DNA from: Candidatus Methanoperedentaceae archaeon
Lineage (GTDB): Archaea; Halobacteriota; Methanosarcinia; Methanosarcinales; Methanoperedenaceae
DNA: 64,000 nt
Reading direction: 5' to 3'
Assembly: GCA_003104905.1 (NCBI GenBank)
Contig: PQAS01000058.1
Location: 1-64,000 of the forward strand
The notes under the pieces were generated by a model. The model did not search any database. It was not told where the DNA came from and worked only from the letters and a program-made list of their open reading frames with translations. Both the position numbers and the translations under genes were made by a program. Below are positions 42,687 through 51,864 of the stretch, one piece after another. The stretch's first letter is position 1, and each line of letters starts with the position of its first letter.

Positions 42687-45104
42687 ATGAACGATAGAAA
42701 TAATGAGTACATTCAGGAATTTGATCGTTGGTATCAAGAGAAAGCCCGACCTTTTCTTAATGAACATTTGGAGAAAAAGTTTTTAGATCTGGATAATGGC
42801 CTCGAACGGATAAAAAGATTAGAGCAGATTGGAAATGAAGAGCTTCCCATATGTTTTCTTGGTGCATCAGGGGTTGGCAAAAGCACTCTAATAAATGCTC
42901 TGGTTGCTGGCAAGGAGCTAATCTTGCCTAGTGGGGGAATCGGCCCCCTGACTGCAATAGCGATGGACGTCAGTTACGATAGCAAACCAGCCTTTGAAGC
43001 GGAGTATCATACAGCTAGGGAGCTGAATAGATTGATTTTCGCCCTGCAAAAATCACCCGAATTGAAGGCTACCAAAAGCGTCAATGTTGATGTTTCCAAG
43101 GATTTGGACAATGATGCCAAACGAGATATCGAACTTAATTTATCCGACGATCAATTGTCAAATGATTCTTACAAACTAACTCCGATGCAGGTATACCGCA
43201 AACAAGCCCAACTTCTCATCAAGGGCAATCAGGATTCGGATGCAGATCTGCAATATTTGATAGATTCACTATGCAGTGCGGCTGGAAAGGGACGCCCATG
43301 CAGCACAAAAGTTTTGCCTGAGGACGAGGAACGAATCAACAGAATCAAGAGTGCCCTTCTTACAAAAGGGAAGAAGCGCGTTGAGCGTGGTGGGGATCCT
43401 GATGGATTTGATCGGGAGTTATCATATCACGCATCGGGTTTTCTAGCACCATTGATTAAGGCGCTGCATGTACGGTGGAATTCTGATTTTTTGAAAAATG
43501 GAATTCTGGTCGTCGATCTTCCTGGTGTTGGTGTGGCGGGGGATGCACACAAGGAGGAAACCGCCAAATGGATCAATGAGAAAGCTAAGGCTGTAGTCCT
43601 CGTCGTTGATCACCGGGGCATTACAGAATCATCTGCCGACTTACTTCGCAAGAGCCATTTTCTTCAACGCTTGATGTTTTATGCGGATGAACCTACTGAC
43701 GATCCATTGAAGCTAGCAGTGGCTGTTGTGCGTTTAGATGACGTGGCCGATAATGAATTTGCTAGGAACAGGAATCGGAGAAAAGCTGACCATCTATCTG
43801 ATCAGTTCGATCGAGCTCGTTCTCTGATTTCAGCACAGTTAAGGCAAGAACTTAATCGAGATTGGGATTCCAGCGACAAAGCCATAAGAAATACTAAGAT
43901 CGAGATCATTGAAAGGATCTGCAAAGACCTGTTAGTTTTTCCAGTCAGTGCTCCGCAATATCGAAGATTTCTTGCTGCAGATCCTGAAGATGCTGCATTC
44001 ATTAATAATATTGTTCAAAGTGGCATTCCCGCAATGCAGCAAGGTTTGATTGATATCACTGCTGCCTGGAAATCGGATGTGAGTCATCGATTGGATGAGT
44101 CAATTAAGGCGTGGAAGGATCTAATTGAGGCTCATATCAACAATGTGCGGGCTCAATGGGAAGGAAACAAACATACTGAACAAGAATTGCAAGATTTGCG
44201 ACGCGATATTGAGATGGTGCTAGGACCTCTCCAAAAGGAGTTCCTGGTTCGCCAGGGGTCCTTTCGTCAATTTCTTAAGAAAACTATGCCGAAGGAGATT
44301 GAAGCCCTTGTAATGCATGCCAAGGATAGTGCACGCAAAGAGATTAACAATTATCTCCAAGGCCTTAAGGACGCTCACTGGGCTACACTCAGAGCTGCAG
44401 TACGGCGAGACGGAGTATATCTCACTGGAAGAAGCAGAACGATTAATCTTCCTGATGACTTGACTGACAAGTTTATTGAGCCCATTGCAGATGTTTGGGG
44501 GAAATCCATAATCAAGGAAATCAGGAAGGAGACTCGTCAATATGTAATTGACTGCGAAAAAATGGTCATCGCATTAGCAAAATGGTGTCGAGAACAGGGC
44601 ACAAGAGTCTCTCCAAGCTTGTTGGACTCACAACTTGACCTTCTTAAGGCTGAAAGCAAACAGATTGATGAAGTCGGAAAAGAAATCCTTGATGGTCTCC
44701 GTGTTATGGTAAAAGATAATCTTTCCAAAGTAATCTACAAACCAATAAAGAACAAATGCAACGAATTTGTGAGGAAAGGAGACGACATAGGGCCTGGAGT
44801 CAAGGTTCGAATTCTTGACTTGTTTGATAATTTGGCAGAATCTAGCACCGATGTTGCTGCCGAGACAGCAAGGGAATTATTACTTGAGTGCTTCAAGATA
44901 GTTGAAAATGAGTTGCAACAGGTTCTAAAGAATCTCGAAAATCCCCTTGAGAACGCCCGAGATGGAATTTTGAACGCTCATCGAAACAGAATCGAGAAAG
45001 CGACCTCAAAAAATCGCCAAGAAATCCTCGATCGATGTGATGATTTGTTTCGATCCATTCCTAAAGCATCGAGCACACCCCCAGAAGAGCTTGTAGTGGT
45101 GTGA
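42687..45104 (+). CDS. dynamin-like large GTPase
   Basis: 805 aa from the ATG at 42687, behind GGTGGAG at 42674-42680. P-loop 'ICFLGASGVGKSTLINALV' (59-67), switch threonine in 'GGIGPLTAIAMDV', and G3 'GILVVDLPGVGVAGDAHKEE' (277-280). A G4-like 'VAVVRLDDVAD' carries RLDD instead of N/TKxD. The rest is long amphipathic helices with probable coiled coils. Bacterial dynamin-like proteins remodel membranes and several protect against phage. The stop codon overlaps the start of the SNF2 gene (GTGATG), so the two proteins are co-translated and likely work together. Confidence 0.75.
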   Translation: MNDRNNEYIQEFDRWYQEKARPFLNEHLEKKFLDLDNGLERIKRLEQIGNEELPICFLGASGVGKSTLINALVAGKELILPSGGIGPLTAIAMDVSYDSKPAFEAEYHTARELNRLIFALQKSPELKATKSVNVDVSKDLDNDAKRDIELNLSDDQLSNDSYKLTPMQVYRKQAQLLIKGNQDSDADLQYLIDSLCSAAGKGRPCSTKVLPEDEERINRIKSALLTKGKKRVERGGDPDGFDRELSYHASGFLAPLIKALHVRWNSDFLKNGILVVDLPGVGVAGDAHKEETAKWINEKAKAVVLVVDHRGITESSADLLRKSHFLQRLMFYADEPTDDPLKLAVAVVRLDDVADNEFARNRNRRKADHLSDQFDRARSLISAQLRQELNRDWDSSDKAIRNTKIEIIERICKDLLVFPVSAPQYRRFLAADPEDAAFINNIVQSGIPAMQQGLIDITAAWKSDVSHRLDESIKAWKDLIEAHINNVRAQWEGNKHTEQELQDLRRDIEMVLGPLQKEFLVRQGSFRQFLKKTMPKEIEALVMHAKDSARKEINNYLQGLKDAHWATLRAAVRRDGVYLTGRSRTINLPDDLTDKFIEPIADVWGKSIIKEIRKETRQYVIDCEKMVIALAKWCREQGTRVSPSLLDSQLDLLKAESKQIDEVGKEILDGLRVMVKDNLSKVIYKPIKNKCNEFVRKGDDIGPGVKVRILDLFDNLAESSTDVAAETARELLLECFKIVENELQQVLKNLENPLENARDGILNAHRNRIEKATSKNRQEILDRCDDLFRSIPKASSTPPEELVVV

Positions 45105-47869
45105 TGACGATGGCTGAACCTCGAATGGTATTACGCCCCAATGATATTATCCCTCTTTCAGTAATTCGACATCAAGAAGAATGGGGGCTATTATGCTTTG
45201 ACCTTGCTGGACCACCAAGGCGCTTCTGGGCTGATGGCGAATCTACACCTGTTCCGATTGTTGATATGGGGGTTGATGCCAGGCGGGTTGAATCCTGCCT
45301 CACACCCGCCCAACTATTGACTTCATTCCAGAACAATGATACGTGGCCATCCATGACCCGGAGAAGTATAGCCCGTTTGCGGGCCTTCTTCCTACTATCG
45401 GAGGATCCTCAGCGAAGGCTTGATGCGAGAAAAGTGAACACACTCGCGCATCAAGTTAGTCTCGTAAGACATATTTTGGATACTCCAACCCTGAAACGAG
45501 TTTTGATTGCTGATGAGGTGGGGCTGGGGAAGACTATAGAGGTCGGGCTGCTCGTTTATGAGCTACTTGCGTTGAGCCCTCGTCTTCGAGTCCTTTACCT
45601 AGCTCCTGCTCGACTAGTCAGGAACGTGCGACTAGAATTAGATCGGCTTGAACTTTCGTTTCGGCAATGGACGGCGGTAGATCGAGATGCGAGATTAGAT
45701 GACCAACTAGTCGTCGGAAGCATCCAAAAGGCCGTGCATCCTTCTAATAGCAAGAAAATTCTTGACAGTGGTCCCTGGGATATCGTGGTGGTTGATGAGT
45801 GCCATCACTTGTCAGATTGGGGGCTTGGAGGGGGGAATCCTAGGGAGAACTACAGACTTGTACGTGATCTTCTGGCAAAGATGAATACAGCTGGACGAGT
45901 ATTCTTCCTTAGTGGAACTCCCCATCAAGGACATCAACCTCGGTTTGAGAACCTTCTTCGTTTGCTTCAACAAGAAGGCGAATCCATAAATGAAATGGCC
46001 GGTCGAGTCATATATCGGACAAAAGATGATGTTGTGGACTGGGATGGCAACCCAATCTTTCCGAGCCGACAAGTAAACTCACCCATTGTCTTTGATTCTG
46101 GTGAGCATTATCGAGAATGGCTAAAGGAAATTCACCAGTTCTATAGTCCATATGGTATTTTCGACGATCAAGATGCAGGCAAGCGAGCCGCAGGATGGCG
46201 CTGTGCCCAGGCGTTGCAATGGGCAGCTTCCAGCCCGAAGGCGGGACTCAGCTATTTGATTAGGCAAGCGATCCGTGCAGGTTGGACGCTTAAAACTCGG
46301 AACTTGTCTTCTGCGCTGGCCGCCCTTAGACCTTACAGGAAAGGCCCTGTTAACGAACCATTGGACCAACTTTTTAATCGAATTAAGAAGGACCTAGGTC
46401 CCCAAGATGATGGAGCCGAGTTAGAGGACATTGAGGAAGGTGAAGATCAAATATGCAATGATGTAGATCACGCTGGATTGGAGCAATTAATCAAGATTGG
46501 CCTTTCAGTTCTAAGAGAGTCTGGGGATTCTAAATGGAATCTGATAAGAGATCGACTGCTTGAACCGGCTGGAAATGAGCGTGTTGTCTTGTTTGCACAG
46601 CCCATCGAAACAGTTACCGATTTCGCTCAGTATTTAGAACGAACTTTTGGGATGCCGCCAGCAGTAATTATTGGAGGGCAGACTGACTTGGAACGGCAGA
46701 AAGAAATAGATCGGTTCAGAAGCCCCAATGGCCCTCAATTCTTAGTGTCTTCCAGGGCAGGTGGGGAAGGAATCAACCTTCAGGTTGCGTGGCGTCTTGT
46801 TCATATTGACGTTCCCTGGAACCCTATGGAACTAGAGCAAAGAGTAGGAAGAGTCCATCGCTTTGGTACGAGAGAGAAAATTATTATAGATACATTGGTA
46901 ATGAAGAATACCCGGGAAGAGGAGGCATATGCAGTTGCAAACAATAGACTTCGAATGATTGCAGCGACGCTAGTTCCTCCAGATAAATTTGATGCATTGT
47001 TTTCTCGCGTCATGACATTGATTCCACCAGAGGAACTGCAGGAAGCTATTTTGAGACGAAGCGATGCAGATGGCGGAGTTGACGTAGAAATGATCAGTCG
47101 TCTGGTTCAAGAAGGCTTCAAAAATTGGAGTTCCTTCCATACCAAGTACTCATCCGAGCAAAAGAAAATCAAGGAATTGAACCCTGGATTGGCCAATTGG
47201 GGGGATGTTTATGAGTTTGTTTGTGAACAAGCGGGTGCCAAACCAGTTGCAGGATTTTCATCGCTATATTTCCGCTCAAATGGTGGCGAAGTTAATGGCC
47301 AGACGCGGGAGGCCAAAGTAGTAACCTTCGATGAAACTAGCTATTTTTGTTGTGGAGATTATGCTGGGATGCCGGTTTATTGTCCTGGCAACTCTAAGGC
47401 TGAACAATTGGGATTGAATGCCACGGTAGTGGCATCAGCACTTCGACAGGCTGCTTTTCCGAAAGAAGTCTGTGGGGCTGCACATCTTCGTTGGCCCAAA
47501 GACATTGAATTGCCTCTTCGGCTGCGACCGCCGTTCGGCGTAATCATACTATTGAAACAGACACTTAGAATGGAGCAAGCCACTTGGCGCGAAGGGCAAA
47601 CTTCCCTTCATTGCTATGTTGCGACTCAAGAAGATGGCCACAAACTCGTAGGTGGGCATGACCGTGAATTGCTTTTGCGTGGGATTTTCAAGGGAACCAT
47701 TCGAACTAAACCAGAAGAGAATAAAGAACTCGTCGAAAAGATCTGCATGGCCGAGGAATCTATCATCGGTACTCTTCAGCAGATCACAAGTCAAGAGATG
47801 GCTCAGGGAACACGATATGCTGTAATGCCTTTGTTTGCTGGCATAGTCGGGGTTCCAAGTAAAGATTGA
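45101..47869 (+). CDS. SNF2-family (RapA/HepA-like) DNA translocase
   Basis: 922 aa; starts are crowded (GTG 45101, ATG 45104 or ATG 45110). Motif I 'LIADEVGLGKTIEVGLLVYE' (138-146), Ia 'VLYLAPARLV', II 'IVVVDECHHLSDW' (232-236), III 'FFLSGTPHQGHQ', V 'VSSRAGGEGINLQV' and VI 'MELEQRVGRVHRFG'. All SNF2 helicase motifs are intact. The C-terminal 250 residues are not assigned. SNF2 proteins translocate on duplex DNA. In defence systems such as DISARM they act beside nucleases or methylases, but here the only coupled partner is a dynamin-like GTPase. Confidence 0.85.
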   Translation: MMTMAEPRMVLRPNDIIPLSVIRHQEEWGLLCFDLAGPPRRFWADGESTPVPIVDMGVDARRVESCLTPAQLLTSFQNNDTWPSMTRRSIARLRAFFLLSEDPQRRLDARKVNTLAHQVSLVRHILDTPTLKRVLIADEVGLGKTIEVGLLVYELLALSPRLRVLYLAPARLVRNVRLELDRLELSFRQWTAVDRDARLDDQLVVGSIQKAVHPSNSKKILDSGPWDIVVVDECHHLSDWGLGGGNPRENYRLVRDLLAKMNTAGRVFFLSGTPHQGHQPRFENLLRLLQQEGESINEMAGRVIYRTKDDVVDWDGNPIFPSRQVNSPIVFDSGEHYREWLKEIHQFYSPYGIFDDQDAGKRAAGWRCAQALQWAASSPKAGLSYLIRQAIRAGWTLKTRNLSSALAALRPYRKGPVNEPLDQLFNRIKKDLGPQDDGAELEDIEEGEDQICNDVDHAGLEQLIKIGLSVLRESGDSKWNLIRDRLLEPAGNERVVLFAQPIETVTDFAQYLERTFGMPPAVIIGGQTDLERQKEIDRFRSPNGPQFLVSSRAGGEGINLQVAWRLVHIDVPWNPMELEQRVGRVHRFGTREKIIIDTLVMKNTREEEAYAVANNRLRMIAATLVPPDKFDALFSRVMTLIPPEELQEAILRRSDADGGVDVEMISRLVQEGFKNWSSFHTKYSSEQKKIKELNPGLANWGDVYEFVCEQAGAKPVAGFSSLYFRSNGGEVNGQTREAKVVTFDETSYFCCGDYAGMPVYCPGNSKAEQLGLNATVVASALRQAAFPKEVCGAAHLRWPKDIELPLRLRPPFGVIILLKQTLRMEQATWREGQTSLHCYVATQEDGHKLVGGHDRELLLRGIFKGTIRTKPEENKELVEKICMAEESIIGTLQQITSQEMAQGTRYAVMPLFAGIVGVPSKD

Positions 47870-49021
47870 TAACCATAACTCTGCAATCTTTTGCTAGCTG
47901 GATCACAGTATCTTGCATCAGGCCTTCGAGCATAGTTCCTTCAATAGATGGCGTTGCCACGGGATTCTGAAGATTCTACTGGAGCCATGCGGCGCGGGAA
48001 TTTTGTCCATAAAGTGCTTGAGAAAGAGGTTAGTGAGAAAATTTCCTCAAAGGATCGGCTGTATGTATGAGAATCAAAAGAGTTTAGGAATTTTTTGGTT
48101 TAGATTTATAAGTCTGCAGTATGGTTTTCCATGGCAGAAAGATTGAAAAATGATCTTTGCAGCCAATTTATCTTTACGCTCCAATCACCGCATCCTTCGT
48201 TCACTCCGCCTTGCTGCGTTCACTCAGGTCGGCTCTTGCCTTGCGGTCATTGTCGCTGTAGTCTAGACGACACTCTTGCGCTCCAGTGGGTGCTCAGAGA
48301 GTCGCCGGTATTGTTTATCATATCACTATACCTTTTTCTGTTTTTACTGCAAATAGGCGCGCATGAATATACTGATATGAAAGGGCAGGGGGCTATCATA
48401 TCATGGGCAGTCGGAATAATGATTTTGTGGTCGCCCCTGGGTATGATTTCATTATCTATGATTTGTCGCTTCGCTCCGCAGGGGCTTACGCTGCCTCAGC
48501 CCTCCGCTTCGCTTCGGACATCGGCAGTTCTCGCTGCGGCTCGAACCCCTGCAAGTTTTGAAGAATGAGATGAGCCAATGCATAGTAACTGCAAATATGA
48601 TAAGACATAGGCATTTGTGACCGTGAAATTTTGAATGCATCGGTGTCGTTGCGGCAGCGCCACTGAAGCAGGACACTCAATCGCAGATCCCCAGAGGAAT
48701 GCCAGTGCTTCTCAGAAAACTGTCTTTGGAGTGCAGAACAGTTTTCATATAATGGCCATGGGGCTAACTTATTCAAGTATCCAAATGCGGATCAAACTAA
48801 CCAACGTTTGAATATTTCGGCTGGGTTCCCTCCCCAGCCGACCTACTTTTATAAAAAGTAGGCAAAATGAAACGATTCAGGATGTATGGAATGGTTTTAT
48901 GGTATGAGTGCCCTTCGGGTGGGGTATATACGCTCGCTGCGCCTGCCCTTCGCTCGCTGTAAGCTGGACGAAAATAGGCATAACCTCAGAAGGTTTGAAG
49001 CTGCTCACCTGCGCGCCGCCA
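47870..49021. other. 1.15-kb gene-free interval with repeats
   Basis: No gene supported. It contains copy 2 of the dispersed repeat (48175-48311) and further GC-rich stretches of similar style (about 48470-48550 and 48930-48970) that are rich in CTTCGCTC-type words. Open frames here run through repeats and lack ribosome-binding sites. Probably a landing zone for insertions. Confidence 0.5.
48175..48311. repeat. dispersed 137-bp repeat, copy 2
   Basis: Same orientation as 33778-33912; the last block (CACTCTTGCGCTCCAGTGGG and onward to CCGGTAT) is identical in both. The two copies are 14.4 kb apart, with the nuclease/GTPase/SNF2 gene block between them. Confidence 0.7.
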
Positions 49022-49180
49022 TCATGGAGATCTTGAAACCTTATCCAGCTTTTTCAAATCCACTTTTGATTCAATAAGAAAGTCAAGAATCTGGGAAAAA
49101 GTCAAATCTTTATAGCGCTCCTGTATTGCCTTGAGTTTATTGTATGTTTCCTCATCGAGCCTGATGCTTTTAGTAGTCAT
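49022..49180 (-). CDS. ribbon-helix-helix regulator/antitoxin
   Basis: 52 aa, ATG at 49180. 'MTTKSIRLDEETYNKLKAIQ' is the typical VapB/CopG-type start, followed by a helical 'KDLTFSQILDFLIESKVDL'. Such proteins bind inverted repeats as dimers. An inverted repeat (49234-49259) and TATA-like AT tracts lie between this gene and the divergent ArdC operon. No toxin gene is adjacent on its strand. Confidence 0.7.
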   Translation of the reverse strand: MTTKSIRLDEETYNKLKAIQERYKDLTFSQILDFLIESKVDLKKLDKVSRSP

Positions 49181-49233
49181 TATTACTGATACCTCGGTGT
49201 TATATTGTATGCATTTATATTAATACTTTGCAT

Positions 49234-49259
49234 GCACATTCTAAAGGATTTTAATGTGC
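49234..49259. promoter_or_regulatory. inverted repeat between divergent genes
   Basis: GCACATT (49234-49240) and AATGTGC (49253-49259) form a perfect 7-bp inverted repeat with a 12-bp spacer. Nearby ATGCATGC-type palindromes flank it (about 49229 and 49275). Likely operator controlling the ribbon-helix-helix gene and the ArdC operon. Confidence 0.45.
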
Positions 49260-49375
49260 GTTTACTTAAATAGTATGCATGCGTATAAAGCATTAAGGAA
49301 AAGAGCAGGATTGCCCCTGCGGTGCTAGTAACACCCAGAGGCGCGGCTCATTCCTGAGTAGGAGGAATAAGCAAT

Positions 49376-49582
49376 ATGGAAAACAACGCACAGAGAATTA
49401 AATCTATCTCCTCTGCGGAGATGGATAGTATCGAAGAACTGAAAAACCATCTTAACCAGAAGGCAGCCAATCCGCCACAAATTGACATTTTTACGTTGGA
49501 AGGCCGTCTTGCATGGAGAGATTGGTCAGAAGGGGGCAGGGAGATTGAAAGACAACTTGAAGCTGAGGGAGTGAAGCTATGA
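49376..49582 (+). CDS. small hypothetical protein, first gene of the ArdC operon
   Basis: 68 aa, ATG at 49376 behind AGGAGGAAT. Charged and helical ('SISSAEMDSIEELKNHLNQK', 'GRLAWRDWSEGGREIERQLE'). It overlaps the next gene by ATGA. The function is unknown. The operon context suggests a helper of antirestriction or establishment functions. Confidence 0.6.
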   Translation: MENNAQRIKSISSAEMDSIEELKNHLNQKAANPPQIDIFTLEGRLAWRDWSEGGREIERQLEAEGVKL

Positions 49583-49833
49583 TGAAAAAAGATCATAACT
49601 TCATGGACAGTAGAGATATTGGCACCTAGAAAAGACTGGAAAGATCTTTTGATATCAGGGTTTTGAACCGCTTTGAATACTTCGAGGCTGTGAACAGCAA
49701 GAACGGCCACAGGTACAAAGTACAAATCACCGGGCAGGATATAGTTTGTTCCTGTCCTGATGCGAAAAACCATAATTGCAAGCATGAAATCGCTGTGGCT
49801 CGTTACATGGACTTTTTTAAGGAGGTGGTCTAA
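49579..49833 (+). pseudogene. SWIM zinc-finger protein with an in-frame TAG
   Basis: The frame opens at ATG 49579, overlapping the previous stop, reads 16 codons, meets TAG at 49627-49629, and continues open for 67 codons to TAA at 49831. The continuation encodes 'RVLNRFEYFEAVNSKNGHRY' then 'VCSCPDAKNHNCKHEIAVAR', a clear SWIM CxCx(n)CxH zinc finger of a nucleic-acid-binding protein. Either the gene is broken, it starts again at a TTG near 49660 (after CAGGG), or the TAG is read through. TAG is a normal stop elsewhere in the window. Confidence 0.6.
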
Positions 49834-50673
49834 ATGACCACCCCTGCACCCGGGAACCCACGAGTAAAAGAGGCAATGGACCTGCTTCTCAAAATCTTCG
49901 ATGAGGAAAACCTTGAGAAAGTCGCTCATGCAGTGTTCAGGGGAGGCGGCAATATCCCTTCAGATAAATGGAGTTTCTTTAATCGCATCATTATGTTCAT
50001 GCATGATACAGAAGACGCAAGAGGATTCAAACAATGGCACGAAGCCGGAAGGTTCGTCATGAAAGGTTCAAAAGCTTTCTATATCCTCGGGCCTGTGTTC
50101 AAGAAGATCACAGATGAGAAGCCCACGGCATCAAGTGAGACCGAGAGGACTGAAAAAGAAATACTTGCAGGATTCAGGGGTATCCCGGTTTTCAGGAGCG
50201 AGGACACAGAAGGAGCGCCTCTGATAACAGAAAATTACAAAGTCAATATTCCCTGCGAGTTCAACGGCATCATACAGGAGCTCAATCTTAAGGTTGTACC
50301 AGTCCGGTTCTGTGGGACATCCTACGGATCTTACAACCTGCTTAACAAGAATATCAAGCTTGCCAGCCCAGATATAGAAGTTTTTCTTCACGAACTCAGC
50401 CATGCAGTAGATGACAGGCTTAACGGCCTGAAGCCCGGCCAGAAGAAGGATCAGGAAGTAACAGCAGAGTTCAGCGCCGCAGTAATTGGTCATCTGATGG
50501 GTTATAAGATACCTCCTGGCAATGTCAAAGAGTATATAGAAAATTATAGTTTCAAGGAACTTCTCAATTCCCTGTCCAGGATCGAGAAAGTGGTTACTTT
50601 TGTGATCGACAGGACAAGGATGAATCCGGTTGAGGTCAACATCCCCATGCAAGCAGCCGCCTGCACCGGTTGA
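49834..50673 (+). CDS. ardC: ArdC-type antirestriction protein
   Basis: 279 aa. N-terminal single-strand DNA-binding domain of ArdC type ('FFNRIIMFMHDTEDARGFKQ', 'GRFVMKGSKAFYILGPVFKK') and a C-terminal zinc-metallopeptidase-like domain with HELSH ('EVFLHELSHAVDDRLNG') and a downstream Glu ('DQEVTAEFSAAVIGHLMGYK'). ArdC proteins of conjugative plasmids protect incoming DNA from restriction. A GGAGGTGG ribosome-binding site lies at 49821-49828, inside the upstream gene's end. It supports a conjugative life style for the element. Confidence 0.85.
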   Translation: MTTPAPGNPRVKEAMDLLLKIFDEENLEKVAHAVFRGGGNIPSDKWSFFNRIIMFMHDTEDARGFKQWHEAGRFVMKGSKAFYILGPVFKKITDEKPTASSETERTEKEILAGFRGIPVFRSEDTEGAPLITENYKVNIPCEFNGIIQELNLKVVPVRFCGTSYGSYNLLNKNIKLASPDIEVFLHELSHAVDDRLNGLKPGQKKDQEVTAEFSAAVIGHLMGYKIPPGNVKEYIENYSFKELLNSLSRIEKVVTFVIDRTRMNPVEVNIPMQAAACTG

Positions 50674-51074
50674 AGATTTCGCTTATGGTTCTGTTAGGGT
50701 GAGGACCCCACATTACCAGCATCGGTTCATCATGCCTGGCGCCATAACCCACGGGGATTTATACTCCTTGCCCCATGGGGCAGGGGTTGCCCTGGGGCGA
50801 GTACAAATCCTCCTGCTAAAACTGCAAAGCTTTCTCTATCTACTCCATATGTTTCTTTATCCTCTGCAGATGCATCATCTTTTTCTTTTTGAACGTGCGC
50901 TGGGGAAAGATTCCCCAGACCCTTTCAAATGCTTGAGGAATATTCCAGCGGGAATATGGTGTCTGGGCATTCGCCCAGAGTCAGGAAGTGTGCTTCGCAG
51001 GAACATGCAACGCCATGTTTATATTCATTGTCGATCTTTCCTTCGTGAATATTAAAAAGTAATACTGTAATTAT
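50674..51074. other. gene-free interval with a series of hairpins
   Basis: No gene supported. Contains the palindrome TGCCCCATGGGGCA (50769-50782) and three consecutive perfect stem-loops at 50900-50918, 50940-50957 and 50962-50979. It lies downstream of ArdC and upstream of the RNase III-like gene. Confidence 0.55.
50900..50979. other. cluster of three perfect stem-loops
   Basis: CTGGGGAA-aga-TTCCCCAG (50900-50918), ATATTCC-agcg-GGAATAT (50940-50957) and TCTGGGC-attc-GCCCAGA (50962-50979). Short loops and unbroken stems within 80 bp suggest a structured RNA, a transfer origin or replication origin rather than chance. Confidence 0.5.
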
Positions 51075-51770
51075 ATGTTGGAGATGAAAAAAATGCTTAA
51101 TAAGATGGGTGATTCATCATATCATAAATTGAAGTGGAACATTAAAGGTGTTTTTGACAATTTCCCAATAATAGAAAAAGCACTGGAAAATCAGTTAAAT
51201 CAGCTTCCTGAAAATCATCTTCGAGAAAAAAGGAAGATTACAAACTGGATTGATCAAATTAAGAAAATCAACAATAATATCAATCATATTAAGAAATCTA
51301 AACTTGTTGAACTGGAAAGAAATATTAATTACAATTTTGCAGAACCGGATTTGGTTGTTTTATCTTTTATTCAGCCAAGCATCAGAAATATGTTTGAAGA
51401 GTTGAATATATATTATTCAAAACTCAGCTTGAATGCTAATTTAGAAACTTGTTTGAGCATAGATGAGGCGGCTAAAGTGTTAGCATTAATTGGTGATGCT
51501 GCAATCAGTCTGGCATTGATACAGATTCTCTGGCAGCCTAATATTTCAAATGTTGGAGAGTTATCAATAAAGCGATCAGAATATGCATCAAATGAAAATA
51601 TGGCAATGATGTGTGATAAATGGGGTTTGTATGATTTTAGAATTCATTTTGGTTCAGATCATTCTGAAAATAACCATGCAAAAGGAACCATTATAGAAGC
51701 ACTGTTTGGTGTTGTATATATTGAAGCCGGGCTAGACCAAGTAATACTATCAATCGATACCTTAAAGTAA
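51075..51770 (+). CDS. RNase III-like domain protein, catalytically degenerate
   Basis: 231 aa from the ATG at 51075; the ATG at 51093 behind GGAGATG is an alternative. The C-terminal 130 residues follow RNase III: 'DEAAKVLALIGDAAISLALI' (signature, retaining the Asp of GD) and 'NNHAKGTIIEALFGVVYIEA' (retaining the final Glu). The two signature glutamates (E-x-x-E before the GD) and the Asp three residues before the final Glu are replaced. The N-terminal 90 residues are helical and coiled-coil-like, with no double-strand RNA-binding domain. Family membership seems good; cleavage activity is doubtful. Confidence 0.68.
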   Translation: MLEMKKMLNKMGDSSYHKLKWNIKGVFDNFPIIEKALENQLNQLPENHLREKRKITNWIDQIKKINNNINHIKKSKLVELERNINYNFAEPDLVVLSFIQPSIRNMFEELNIYYSKLSLNANLETCLSIDEAAKVLALIGDAAISLALIQILWQPNISNVGELSIKRSEYASNENMAMMCDKWGLYDFRIHFGSDHSENNHAKGTIIEALFGVVYIEAGLDQVILSIDTLK

Positions 51771-51864
51771 ATAAATAGAATCACTCCCCGAGATTCAAGT
51801 AATAGACGATGCTGTAAAGAAAGTCCCGGCATTTTTTGCAGGCATAAGTCCGCCAGAATTGAAA

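Noticed and set aside
48131-48568. 145-codon plus-strand open frame
   Set aside because: Covers repeat copy 2 and further repeat-like DNA. Only a short hydrophobic stretch looks protein-like and there is no start signal. Treated as non-coding.
49348-49929. 193-codon minus-strand frame across the start of the ArdC operon
   Set aside because: Antisense to three better-supported, mutually overlapping genes with Shine-Dalgarno sequences and recognisable domains.
50630-51055. 141-codon plus-strand frame downstream of ardC
   Set aside because: Runs through palindromes and hairpins, overlaps the end of ardC, and has no family pattern.
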